Positions 22,201 through 31,335 of a DNA stretch of 64,000 nucleotides are shown here, piece after piece. Within the stretch, counting starts at the first letter, position 1, and each line of letters opens with the position of its first letter. The notes under the pieces were generated by a model, which made no database searches, was not told where the DNA came from, and was given only the letters and a program-made list of their open reading frames with translations. Where the stretch lies: the NCBI GenBank assembly GCA_932521025.1, contig OW051472.1, forward strand, positions 8,742,001-8,806,000, read 5' to 3'. Source of the stretch: Oscheius onirici (Eukaryota > Nematoda > Chromadorea > Rhabditida > Rhabditidae). A program made the translations under genes and the position numbers.

Positions 22201-23598
22201 CAGCTACTATCCAAAACATATGAATCGTGCGTTTTCCCTCATATATTTTGGTTAGTTAAAAAACTGTAGCGGATGCCTACGATACGGGTCTCGGCTTCTG
22301 TGGATGGTTTCTGATGTTTCTGTCCTGGTTTCTCGTCTTCATCACCTTTCCAATTTCCATCATTTTTTGTATAAAGGCAAGTTCTGAAGAGAAGTGATTC
22401 CACGTCTTTGCCAGGTAGTACAGGAATACGAGAGAGCCGTCATCTTCCGACTCGGTCGACTGATTGGAGGAGGAGCTAGAGGTCCGGGAATCTTTTTTGT
22501 CCTGCCCTGTATCGAAACTTACACAAAAGTCGACTTGAGGACAGTTTCCTTCAACGTTCCTCCTCAGGAGATTTTGACAAAGGACTCGGTGACGACGTCT
22601 GTCGACGCTGTGGTCTATTACCGAGTCAGTAATGCTACGATAAGTGTAGCCAATGTGGAGAATGCTCATCATTCGACGCGGTTCGTTTAACATATTTGTG
22701 ACATAAGGTTAAAAGTTCAGACTACTGGCTCAGACGACGCTGAGGAATATGTTGGGAACTAGGAGTCTGGCCGAAATTCTCTCGGACAGAGATGCCCTGG
22801 CCTGTTCCATGCAGACACTTTTGGACGAGGCAACGGAAAGCTGGGGAATTAAGGTGGAACGTGTCGAAATGTGAGTTTTATGAGCCGGAAGTAATCAATG
22901 AATGTTTTTAGAAAAGATGTACGTCTCCCGATTCAATTGCAAAGAGGTCAGTTACTTTTTATAACATTTTTTTCGTGTCATAAACGAACTTTCCTATGTA
23001 CCTTTAAGTTATAGCCCTTGAGCTACAGCAAACACAGAAAAGTTGGGGAACGGCTCCTTCAATTGAAATTTACCGTAACACATTATTTCGAATTTTACAC
23101 TGTGAAGAAAGCATTTTTGAACTTCGCGATGTTTTACAAAGCTGTAGAGCTGATCAAATTCTACCACTTTGCTGAACATCACAAAACTTAAAAATGTAAT
23201 CGTGAGCGAGAAACTTCAAAATGGTCCGCGAAGTTCCAAATTTAGGGGGCTAAAGTTACTTTCCCCTAAAAACAGTCAAATTTAAGCTATGGCTGCCGAG
23301 GCTGAAGCCACGCGAGAAGCTCGAGCAAAGGTAAACCATACTTAGACTCCTAGAAAAAACTTCCTTCAGGTGATCGCAGCCGAAGGGGAACACAAAGCGT
23401 CCAGGAGTCTGAAAGAGGCTGCCAACGTCATTGCCTCAAGCCCAGCTGCTCTCCAGTTACGGTACCTCCAGACTCTGAACTCGGTGGCAGCTGAACGCAA
23501 CTCCACTATCATATTCCCACTGCGTACGAACTTTTCCTTTTCAAAGTCACATTAGTTTTTTAGCTATGGAACTGATCAGTCACTTCTTGAGTCGATGA
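16169..23598 (+). CDS. Stomatin / band-7 family membrane protein with alternative first exons and long N-terminal extension
   Basis: Three short ATG exons (16169-16232, 17563-17632, 20009-20045) all end in phase 1 and can join the common exon 21244-21349. Later exons are 21976-22226 (83 residues, including DYPDPETAHWLRN; no known motif), 22270-22376 (membrane hairpin GLGFCGWFLMFLSWF..FITFP) and 22415-22680. Further exons to the stop at 23596-23598 complete the band-7/SPFH domain (VQEYERAVIFRLGRL, GPGIFFVLPCIETY, LLAQTTLRNMLGTR, AMAAEAEATREARAKVIAAE, LRYLQTLNSVAAERNSTIIF). The proline in the hairpin and the cysteine before it, which in family members is a palmitoylation candidate, are conserved. 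The closest family types are nematode UNC-1/MEC-2/STO and vertebrate stomatin, cholesterol-associated regulators of DEG/ENaC channels. The intron at 22377-22414 has a GC donor. Confidence 0.88.
16690..16765. repeat. Small palindromic repeat family R2, stomatin copy 1
   Basis: TGAGGTTCTG ... CAGAACCTCA are perfect arms around a centre holding GATCTGCTCTACAACTTTG. Related palindromes occur near 18000 and 23130. Confidence 0.5.
17563..17632 (+). other. Stomatin alternative first coding exon 1b
   Basis: Encodes MSRPTGKRIRRPSPGRISFH DQL. It is basic and arginine-rich, unlike exon 1a. It ends in phase 1 before GTGAGC, so it is interchangeable with 1a and 1c. An in-frame upstream extension without an ATG exists from 17509. 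Confidence 0.65.
17818..17935. repeat. Dispersed repeat family R3 (CTTCATCTTGCGTAC), copy 1
   Basis: CCAAATCTTCATCTTGCGTACTT..GTTACGCAAATTTGCGTAC is shared with a copy at 39901-40045 in the Q-rich gene. Both continue into a GGCTTG..GGCACGCGCTATA-like block. Confidence 0.6.
17990..18062. repeat. Small palindromic repeat family R2, stomatin copy 2
   Basis: AGCTTTGTGAT ... ATCATAAAGCT arms surround GTTGTAGGCC..GCTCTACAAATTGC, similar to the other R2 palindromes. Confidence 0.45.
18094..19044. mobile_element. Tc1/mariner-type foldback element with 298-bp inverted repeats
   Basis: Arms 18094-18391 and 18747-19044 are reverse complements with only a couple of mismatches. The outer ends are CAGTGCTCCGCATAATTATA / complement, flanked by TA on both sides. 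This matches Tc1-type insertion. Each arm carries a second, inner copy of the terminal motif (CCACATAATTATAAACACAC CC near 18281). That is the inverted-repeat/direct-repeat arrangement of Tc3 and Sleeping Beauty-like elements, where the transposase binds twice per end. The 355-bp centre holds only a short open frame (about 60 codons at 18518) with no transposase similarity. It is non-autonomous and sits between alternative exons 1b and 1c of the stomatin gene. Confidence 0.88.
19473..19682. mobile_element. hAT-like MITE, 210 bp
   Basis: The ends TAGGCATGGGCACCGGGCCC and GGGCCCGGTGTCCATGCCTA are inverted repeats with one mismatch. The internal arms TTTTGGGGGAAC/GTTGTCCCCCAAAAA extend the pairing. 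The flanks GCTCACTT (19465-19472) and GCTCACTC (19683-19690) are an 8-bp target duplication with one change. It lies in a stomatin intron and encodes nothing. Confidence 0.8.
20009..20045 (+). other. Stomatin alternative first coding exon 1c
   Basis: Encodes MSFLDVKEAVYG and ends in phase 1 before GTGAGT. It is the nearest of the three to the common exon at 21244. Confidence 0.6.
22377..22414 (+). other. GC-AG intron in the stomatin gene
   Basis: AAG|GCAAGT..CCAG|GTAGTA splits FCIK from VVQEYERAV in phase 0. The 38-nt intron has a GC donor in otherwise perfect consensus. Reading through it would break the band-7 domain. Confidence 0.75.
23120..23185. repeat. Small palindromic repeat family R2, stomatin copy 3
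   Basis: GATGTTTTACAAAGCTGTAG..CTACCACTTTGCTGAACATC in the penultimate large intron of the stomatin gene. Confidence 0.45.
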
Positions 23599-23664
23599 CT
23601 CTCTTCCTCAAGAGACACGGGTCTGCCTAGATCTTATACAGTATCCCATAACTCTTTCAACGAT

Positions 23665-23670
23665 AATAAA
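23665..23670 (+). promoter_or_regulatory. Poly(A) signal AATAAA of the stomatin gene
   Basis: Canonical hexamer 66 nt after the stop codon. Confidence 0.7.
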
Positions 23671-24415
23671 AGGTCTACCAGACGACTTTTTTTTACCCCA
23701 TTTTGCCCGTTTTCTGGCTAAAAATTCAGCATAATCACTCCCATCCGATCAGCATCACGGCGATTTGTGCCCGGATAGCGAAGGGTCGTTGGCACAGCCG
23801 GAGGCGACCGTCCATTACTGTTTTCTATCGTTTTGTTGTAACACGAGAAAGGTAGACGAGCCAATAGTCCAAGACTTTACTTCCAGACTAACATACAATA
23901 GTCACAAAGATAGCATATGGAGAAGGGATTATATCCGACGCATCTTGGCAGGATATCCATCCCTAACAGGTTTGTTCTAGTACCCAGATTTTTGGCTTCT
24001 CGTCAAGTTAGGTACTCAGTGTCTAGAACTAAAAAACACGGAGATGCTATGAGCAGGCTCCTCAGCGTTGCTTTGGTTTTGGAGCGGGGAGGTTCCACCT
24101 TTAGGAGGTATCGCTTGCGTATCATTCCAAACTCACAGGACATGCCTGCTTATCCGGAGGTAGCTTGCGCACTTTTGCGCATAGCTTAGCCACATTCAGA
24201 AACTGACGCGAGTTCCAGAACTTGCGGTGCACTTACAATTTTTTGGATGGCCTCTCTTATGGGAGGCAACAAAACGTTAAAAAAAACTTTCAGCTGGAAG
24301 CATCAAATCAACGGAGATCTCGGTTTGTTCTAATAAGTACCCCGTCCTTTCATAAGTGTTTTTTAAGGAACAAGTTAAAAGTATTCTTTATTCCTGGGAA
24401 GATTGTGATATTCAT
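23671..24415. other. Convergent intergenic region, no gene seen
   Basis: Between the stomatin 3' end and the GPCR stop. Short plus-strand frames (23765-23980, 23917-24189) have no recognisable domain or splice support. Confidence 0.5.
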
Positions 24416-26440
24416 TTAGAGAGGAGATCGAAGGAGATCACGTGGAGGTTGCTCGTAATGGAGCCGTCTCATCTCTAAACAATCTTTTTTTAAACTTATC
24501 ATGTCAAGAACTTGCAATAAAATACGAGGCACATTAGTGGACAGTCGAACCGTCGGACTGTCATCTGTACTCGTATTCGAATTCCGTCGCTCCAGTTGTA
24601 AGAGTCGTTTCAAGGCGGCTCTGTACTCGGAAGAACAGAGTGCGTACAAGTAGAAGTTGTAAAGATAACTGAAAAAAATGTTTCTATCGCCCAAATACTG
24701 TCTACCAGGTGACTTGAAGAAGATTTGCCACGGCTTTAAAGCTCTGCCAAAAAATACTCTTGTCCTCAAAGTTGCGCACGAAGAGAGACAAAAGACTGGC
24801 TGGCAAATTGCAGAGAACGAATGTTGTGGAAGTGATCAGCAGAAGGACTGATATCCGCCCAGTGTCGTCCCTGGACGTTCTTCCTGACCGAGATCGAAGA
24901 GATCGTCTCGTCGGTTTTTGGTCCAGACGGTAGAGAGATCTCATCATAGCCGAGTTCAGTATAACCAGAAGAATCATTGGACCCCATCGGGACACGAGCT
25001 GAACAGGATTTTTTAGAGCGGGAAGAGCTGTACCTCTCTGAAGCAGAGATAGACCTCAAACTGGAATGTACTCTCCAAATTTCTGTTTCTGTCCATGACG
25101 TAGTGGTAGCTAAAAATTAGACTGTTTAGGAAATTTAGTCACAGAACAAACAATAGAAAACAAAACTCACTCGTTGTTTGTGTACTGTATTCGAAAATGT
25201 TTCTGCCATATGGATGGGACGTAGACGAGAAAGGCGGTCAGGTAGAGCAGACAGATCACTCGAGGAGCTCGCTTGGCACTGTCAAGTGAGTTGAAAAAGT
25301 GGATTGGATGACAGACTGACATGTATCTGTCCACGGTCATGGCAACTATGCAGAGGGCACTAAACTTGTTTTTATTGAGTCCAGTGAAAAGAGGGGAACC
25401 TGGCACAGATGAGTCCGTTGATCAGAGGAAGTTCAAAGTGAGTGTGGTAGAACATCAAAACATAGCTTCGATCGTTGCTCAAGCCGGCATGACGAAGAAT
25501 GAACGGGATGAAGGAGATGATACTGAGGATATCGGCACAACAAGACGCCTTGAGGTAAAGAAAACAGCCGGATTTGAGTTGCCAGAGAGTGGCCAGGTTC
25601 AGACACTGATTAGCCATTCCTAAACAATTGTCTGATTGTCTGCTATGAATATTTCATATAGCCGTGCTCAGAATATCATATGCCATGAAAAATGACATGG
25701 TTTAATTATAACCTGTCTTAACAATCCCCAAATAGTCCGTAAGCATTTTTTGAAGCACTTTTGAAACTGTAAATTCGTCACCATCGATAGTCGAGCTTTG
25801 GTACTTTTATGATACATGCAACTATTTTATTATTATTGAATTATTGCCATTATTCCAGAAAGCAATATTGTTTGCTTACAGTATTACACATTATTAATCT
25901 CTATTACTCTTAAATATAACCTTTCTCTAACAGCGTAATCTACTACCAGCCAACAAAAATTGCCTAGCTGGGATTCATGATTCTATACTTCTACAGGAAC
26001 TCGTTTTTGCTTCAAATACAGTAGATTTTTTCTTTACAATGAACTTAAACAAGCAATGAAATTCTTCCCAATAAATCTTGCTATTGTTTGTTTCAAAAAG
26101 GTAATCCTTTGTCATTATTATGGCAATAATTCAATAATAATAAAATAGTTGCATGTATCATAAAAGTACCCGAGCTTTTTGTCAAAAAAAAACTACTAGA
26201 AGAAAATCGGAGGGCACTTACCAATGGCTAGAACAATTGGCATAACGACCACATGAGCCACATACTCGACTTCGGCCATAGACTCTGTTGAACTGTTGCC
26301 GACTGTCCAGGCCGTCGCGGCCTCCAAACTAGGTACTGACGTTCTAAAAGAGATTGATATAGAGACTAGACTTACATGGAAATTGTGTCTGTAGAGGGAT
26401 CAGATTGGTGGAAGATGCTCACATGGCTGAAAGGAGCCAT
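24416..26440 (-). CDS. Rhodopsin-like (class A) G-protein-coupled receptor, neuropeptide-receptor type
   Basis: The ATG at 26440 begins MAPFSHVSIFHQSDPSTDTI, then an intron and an extracellular N-terminus with an N-glycosylation site (GNSS). TM1 is VVVMPIVLAIG followed by NQCLNLATLWQ. The TM2 region LKASCCADILSIISFIPF starts near 25560. TM3 ends in VAMTVDRYMSVCHPIHF (DRY box, 25340-25290). TM4 is VICLLYLTAFLVYVP. TM5 is PMILLVILNSAMM near 24980. TM6 is ISVLLLITSTTFVLCNLPAS. TM7 is IFFSYLYNFYLYALCSSEYR, where the usual NPxxY is altered. A Ser/Thr-rich tail ends at 24416. The layout resembles FMRFamide-type and related invertebrate peptide receptors, but the ligand cannot be assigned. One intron carries a fresh MITE (25800-26170). 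Confidence 0.8.
25800..26170. mobile_element. Recently inserted MITE with 51-bp perfect inverted repeats, 8-bp TSD
   Basis: The first 51 bp (GGTACTTTTATGATACATGC..) and the last 51 bp are exact reverse complements. The flanks are a perfect 8-bp duplication CGAGCTTT (25792-25799 and 26171-26178). The total is 371 bp. The AT-rich centre is non-coding. An 8-bp TSD points to hAT or P-type mobilisation. Identical arms suggest a young insertion. It sits in the GPCR intron between the TM1-encoding exons. Confidence 0.92.
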
Positions 26441-28593
26441 CTCAAGGACAGGAATGAGCGGGCGGCGAAGCGCTAGACAGTTGCGAATTATTCATGCCTT
26501 CTCTGGCTTCTAAGGAGGCTGTGTCGAGATTGAGAAGTAAGAAAAAGAGCAAAAGAACTCTTAGCCTCTCTCTCCCGGGTGGTGGAATATTCTAGACAAA
26601 AAGGAAAGAAAATTAGGTCTAGTCACACTGAAAAATTGGCTATGGTCTTTGATCAGGAAAAACCTTTTGATGGTGCAGAATAAGGAAGCCACTCAAAACT
26701 TTCTGATTCATTCGACTATCGTTCGAGAGAAGGTTGAGAGCACGGAAGAGGCGGAGGAAATGAAGAGGAAATCGAGAGAAGGTAAACGTTAGAGATTCCT
26801 TGGCTGTCCTATGAAAACAAGAGACGAATGTGAATTTGGATGAAATGCCAGAGAAAGATGGACAACATGGACAAGTCGTCTAGTTTGTCGAGGAAGAAAG
26901 AAAAAAAACTCCGGAGGAAGTACCTTCGCGATGCATCGAAGATCAGGATGTTCATTCACGAATATGAGTTCCTAACGAATTGAATTCATCATCCAAGCGG
27001 GCAATAATTGCGGATATTCGTCGAAACGTGTCAGTTACAGAGGGAAGTAGAACACATCTTTCACAGGCAGTCAAAAGATTTGCGTGACCGAACACATGGG
27101 AGGGTTCGATAATCCGCTAAGAAACTTTGAGTCAAACCGGAATGTGAAATTGAGATCAACCTGGCTTGGTATTCAATGCTCGGAAGCTAAATAGGCATGC
27201 TGTTCTGAAGGTCCCTCGACAAACAAGTGACAGCCTGCACGAAAAGAAGAAGAAAATATGCTTGTAAGAAGTCACAACCAGAATAAAAAAAATAGGATTT
27301 TTGCAAAGAGAATCGCGGAACTGCGAAACTCTTTGCGTACTTTAGCAGACAAAAGTTTCACACACCTCTGATCTATACGAACAGAAAAAGTGAAATAACA
27401 CTATCCTATCTATAAAATTTCCTAGTCAGTAACGCTCGTCAAGAGCTGTCTCTTTATTATTCTTGCTTGTCACGGTTCATCTAAGGATTCGAATTCTTGA
27501 AAGGAGCCGTTGAGAATGAAGCTAGAAGACTAGGATAGGCAAGTAAAAAGGAAACAGCAAGCTCGAAGAAAATGTAGTTCGAGTCGTTTCGAAGGAGCAA
27601 TACTTTTTTTTAAAAAGATTATGCTCTCTAGAGCCGACGAGATGACGAGGAAGAGAGTGCCGATTTCCCATTGAAAAGGACCCTCGGTCGAGACTAATCG
27701 CCCTTCTGCTCTACGCAAAGAAAAGCCTCTAGATCATCCAGATGATGTTCTAGAGAGCAGAAAACTCACCATGTTGCGCTCTGCAGAAGAGAAGGACAGA
27801 ACAAAGCCAATAAAGGAGGCTTTGCAATAAACCTCACAATCTCATCTAGGCTTCTCTAGCGTCATTATGCACTTAGCTCTTTCTTCTAATGGCCTGGCAC
27901 AATCACATCAGCAACGAGAGGGAGGGGAGGGATTACACTATGTGAATAGATTTGACCGTCACCGTTCTGAAAGATTGTCTGAAACCTTTCAGTATTTTTA
28001 GTTTTGGACGGTCCAAACAGAAAGAAACAGGAGGGATTCGGATAAAAACAGACAGCCAGAAGTGAGGTTTCATTTGTAAAGTACGGTAAAGTGACAGCGT
28101 TCTTCGCTTGGTTTTCTCTATTATTTGTGCTAGTTTTTATTCTTTCTCGACAAGAAAATACGTTTGTAAAAAGTCACAACCCGAATATAAAAGATTTTTT
28201 CAATGAGAACCCTTTTCGCGCTTTAGCAGGCGAAAGTTTCACACATCTTTAGTCTAGACGAACAGAAAAAGCTGGATAATAGTGGAAGAGTTGCTGATTG
28301 GAAAACATCGCCATAACAAAATTGAAGGACATGGAGGCCAGACGGCCGGCTCCAGTATAAACAGACTGATGTGAGAAAGACTTTGTAGAAGGAACTTTGA
28401 ACCTATTGAAATTAAGGCGATTCCCGCAGCGATTTGAGTATGATCTAAACGGACTGAAAAGCTTTCTGGGTCACGGACACTCAGCCTCTGCAAACTCTTA
28501 GCCATACAAGTGTGAAGAAGACTACATAAAATTCATAGGCTAAGCTCAGTCTATAACAAAAGAAAGTAACAACAACAGCGAATAATGAAGTGC
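26441..28593. other. Intergenic region, no gene seen; contains a diverged 150-bp direct repeat
   Basis: Purine-rich, with no convincing coding exon. Blocks at about 27236-27395 and 28145-28275 share AAGTCACAACC.GAATA, CTTTAGCAG.C.AAAGTTTCACACA and GACGAACAGAAAAAG in the same order. They form an old direct duplication about 0.9 kb apart. Confidence 0.5.
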
Positions 28594-28962
28594 TTATTGG
28601 GATCTTGGAACTGGAGCACCGTTTACCTGAAAATCAGAGTTCTACGAGCAAAATCATTGAATTACCTCAGCATTGAGTATTTGATGTTCCTGGAAGCGAA
28701 GAGAGACCCGTTGTGTCATTTTCAGATACTTGTCCAGACAATTGTTGCTACAGCTTTCTTCTTTAGAGCTCACGGTTCTGAAAACGAAAATATTCCTCGA
28801 CAAAAATGACATTGACGACGATTCTCGCAGTGAATTGGCTTGAAAAAACTAGACATACCTCGAGGTCATGTCGTTGACGCAGGAGCCGAAACATTGCTCC
28901 GTGACGTTGTTGTACTGCATAAGAAAATCACGGAACGTCTTCAGGTCGGTGTCTGTCGCCAT
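28594..28962 (-). CDS. TIMM9: Mitochondrial import inner-membrane chaperone Tim9
   Basis: The ATG at 28962 begins MATDTDLKTFRDFLMQYNNV. The twin CX3C motifs are CFGSC and CSNNC, in exons 1 and 2. FLMQYN..TEQCF and TSRTVSSKEESC, then YLKMTQRVSLRFQEH, match Tim9. Exon 1 is 28859-28962. The last exon adds VNGAPVPRSQ, stop at 28594-28596. The length of about 85 residues is normal. It acts with Tim10 in the intermembrane space as a chaperone for hydrophobic inner- and outer-membrane proteins. Confidence 0.93.
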
Positions 28963-29149
28963 TCTGGAAAGTCTGGCAAATGAGAAAACACATAATACTG
29001 AGCAATAAAATAGGGAAATCCCAATTACAGATACAAAAAGGACTTAAAAACTATTTATATGGATGAATCAAAAGAGAGGCACAGGGAAAAGGGAATCACA
29101 GCTAAATTTACTAAAAACGATATGCAAAATGTACATAAAAAATTCGAGC

Positions 29150-31120
29150 CTATTGCAGAAGCTTTTGAAGAATTCCGTGAGCAGCTTCCAGGGTTTCTTC
29201 CTTCTGAAAAATTATCGATTACATCACGGACGGATAGAGCGAGATTACCTTCATGAAGCAAAGTCGAATCAGATTGTCAGCCGGGCTGGTCGTTTTGTCG
29301 AAAAAGAAGGCAGTTGGTGGGATTGTGGCCAGCTGCTTTTCGCGACAGAGCCATCTGACGAAGCGGAAATCTGAAAACGCTTGAATTAAACCGAGCAAAA
29401 AGAACGAACCAATTGGATCATCGCCGGGTTTTTCATCGCGGAATGGACCGTCTGAAATATTGCGTAGAACAGGACAATAGGTAGAAAACGTACCAATTTT
29501 AGAAAAGTCGGCGATCATGAAGTAGCCAGCGTCGGGAATCAGAGGATTCATGCCTCCCTCTTCGAGCATTTGGGCCAACTTGGCTCGCTTCGACCGCAAC
29601 TCGTTCGGAAGATGTGTGAGAAGATAGGATTTCGACTTGTCGGCTCCAGCAGCAAGCATGGAAAATCTGAAACAGAACTAAACTAGTGATGTCTGTGGGA
29701 GGGTTGGTGTCTGTGGTTTTCTGTGTTATTCGTTACTTCAGGATGTGTAGTATACTTGGACGTCGAGTCACGAGCCGATTCGAGTTCTGGACCGACCCGA
29801 GTGGAGTCGAGCCGACTCGTGGGGTGCTTCGAGTCGAGTCGACTCGTAGCTCAAATCGGGCTCGACTCGAGTTGCCCAAGTATAATGTGTAGCATGTTAG
29901 AAGGCATGGTACGAGCTCAAGAACAGTTTGGGCTGCTACTGTGATCAAACCTTATAGAATATAGAATTCCACTGGTTATAGCTAAGGAAGAGACAGAAAC
30001 TTACTCAATCTCGAAAGCACGAGCCACGGCCTCCTGAGTTGGAGTGCTACAGGTAAAAACGCAGTTTTGGTGAACCGACTAAATTTTTCCATCTATACTG
30101 AAAAAAGCCTGGTCACCTTCATGGGGGCAAGAAGGGAATCGGGTCCAATAGCCCATCCCAGCTTCCATCCGGTAATCGAAAAGGCTTTTCCAGCGCTTCC
30201 AATCGAAATTGTACGGTCATACATGCCGGGTAGAGAAGCAAATCGAATCATCTCCTTGTCCGTCTGGTGCCATTCGTAGACCTCGTCGGCAATCACGATC
30301 AAATCGTACTTCTCCGCAATTTTGGCTATAGCTTCCAGTTCTGGACGAGTGTAGAGCTTTCCCGTAGGGTTGTTAGGATTATTCAACACGAGCATCTGAA
30401 TTGAATGATTCAATAATTCGGAAAAGATAGCTTCACCTTTGTACTTTTGTTGCAGAGAGCTTCGAGAACAGCAAAGTCGATGGTGTAATCAGAGCTGCTT
30501 CTGGCGCCAGACTTCAGGTTCATTCGGTAGCTGATTGGAGTTCCGCCTGCCATCAAAACCTGAGGAGCATAACAGTCGTAGCACGGCTCGATGACTGGAA
30601 ATATGATTTGAAAAAACGGCGAATAATATCTCACTTAAAACTTCGTCTCCTTGGTTGATCCAACCACGGAAGGCGTAGTAAAGAGCCAAGTATGCACCGA
30701 CAGTCACAATAATCTGCAAATAACCGTGAAACCTTGCAGAACAAATCTGGCTAACCTCTTCCAGTGGCTTCACTTCATGTTTGTAGAGGTCGCTGTACAT
30801 TTTTGAAAGAATGTTGACTAGTCGTGGATGTCCATATCCTCGCGTGTATTGATGCCAGTCAGTTCGTTCGGGATGCTGCGCAATATCAACAAGCAGATCA
30901 GCTACAAATTTTGGCATGGGTCCATCGGGGAACCCTTGTCCTAAGTTTACAGCTTTGTGTTGTTGTGCCAGAGTAGTGAACTCTATCCTAAACCAACAGT
31001 TATTGCATAGAAGAATACTAACCAAACAGATGGCTTGGCTTTTTCAACACAAGTGGCCGGACGACGAGCAGGCATTGTTCCGAGCCTTCTAAAGAAAGAC
31101 GTACTTCTAGATACAATCAT
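29150..31120 (-). CDS. Kynurenine--oxoglutarate aminotransferase (KYAT1/KYAT3-like)
   Basis: A fold-type I PLP enzyme in several exons: AVNLGQGFPDGPMP, RTDWHQYTRGYGHPRLVNIL, IIVTVGAYLALYYAFRGWIN, LVLNNPNNPTGKLYTRPELE, LIVIADEVYEWH, SIGSAGKAFSITGWKLGWAI (Lys of SAGK is the expected PLP lysine), DAGYFMIADFS, TSPADNLIRLCFMK. The last exon, KEETLEAAHGILQKLLQ, stops at 29150-29152. This is the cysteine-S-conjugate beta-lyase/kynurenine transaminase family, which converts kynurenine to kynurenic acid. There are two in-frame ATGs. The one at 31120 adds MIVSRSTSFFRRLGT, basic and hydroxylated like a mitochondrial presequence. The one at 31075 (MPARRPATC) would give a cytosolic form. The intron before the 29660 exon holds a GACTCG-type MITE. 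Confidence 0.92.
29751..29884. mobile_element. MITE, hAT-like, GACTCG-rich family (copy 2)
   Basis: A 134-bp element with ends TATACTTGG.CG / GCCCAAGTATA and a CGAGTCGAGTC body. It is flanked by a perfect 8-bp duplication ATGTGTAG (29743-29750 and 29885-29892). It is the same family as 2188-2444 but about half as long. It is inserted in an aminotransferase intron. Confidence 0.85.
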
Positions 31121-31335
31121 TATTCTCTGTAAATTGTCCACGATTGCAAGAGGTCCGATGCATGCAGATTCAAACTAAGTGATCGACGAGCCAAGAGGTC
31201 CAAGCAACCAAGTCCTACCCGTCCAACCCCCAAAACAGATAACCACTGATGAAGCAACACAGTGCTGTATTTGTAAAAATTGCACAATCATTATGTATTA
31301 TTCTTATTTAAAGTTGTTGAAAAAAGATCAGCAAA

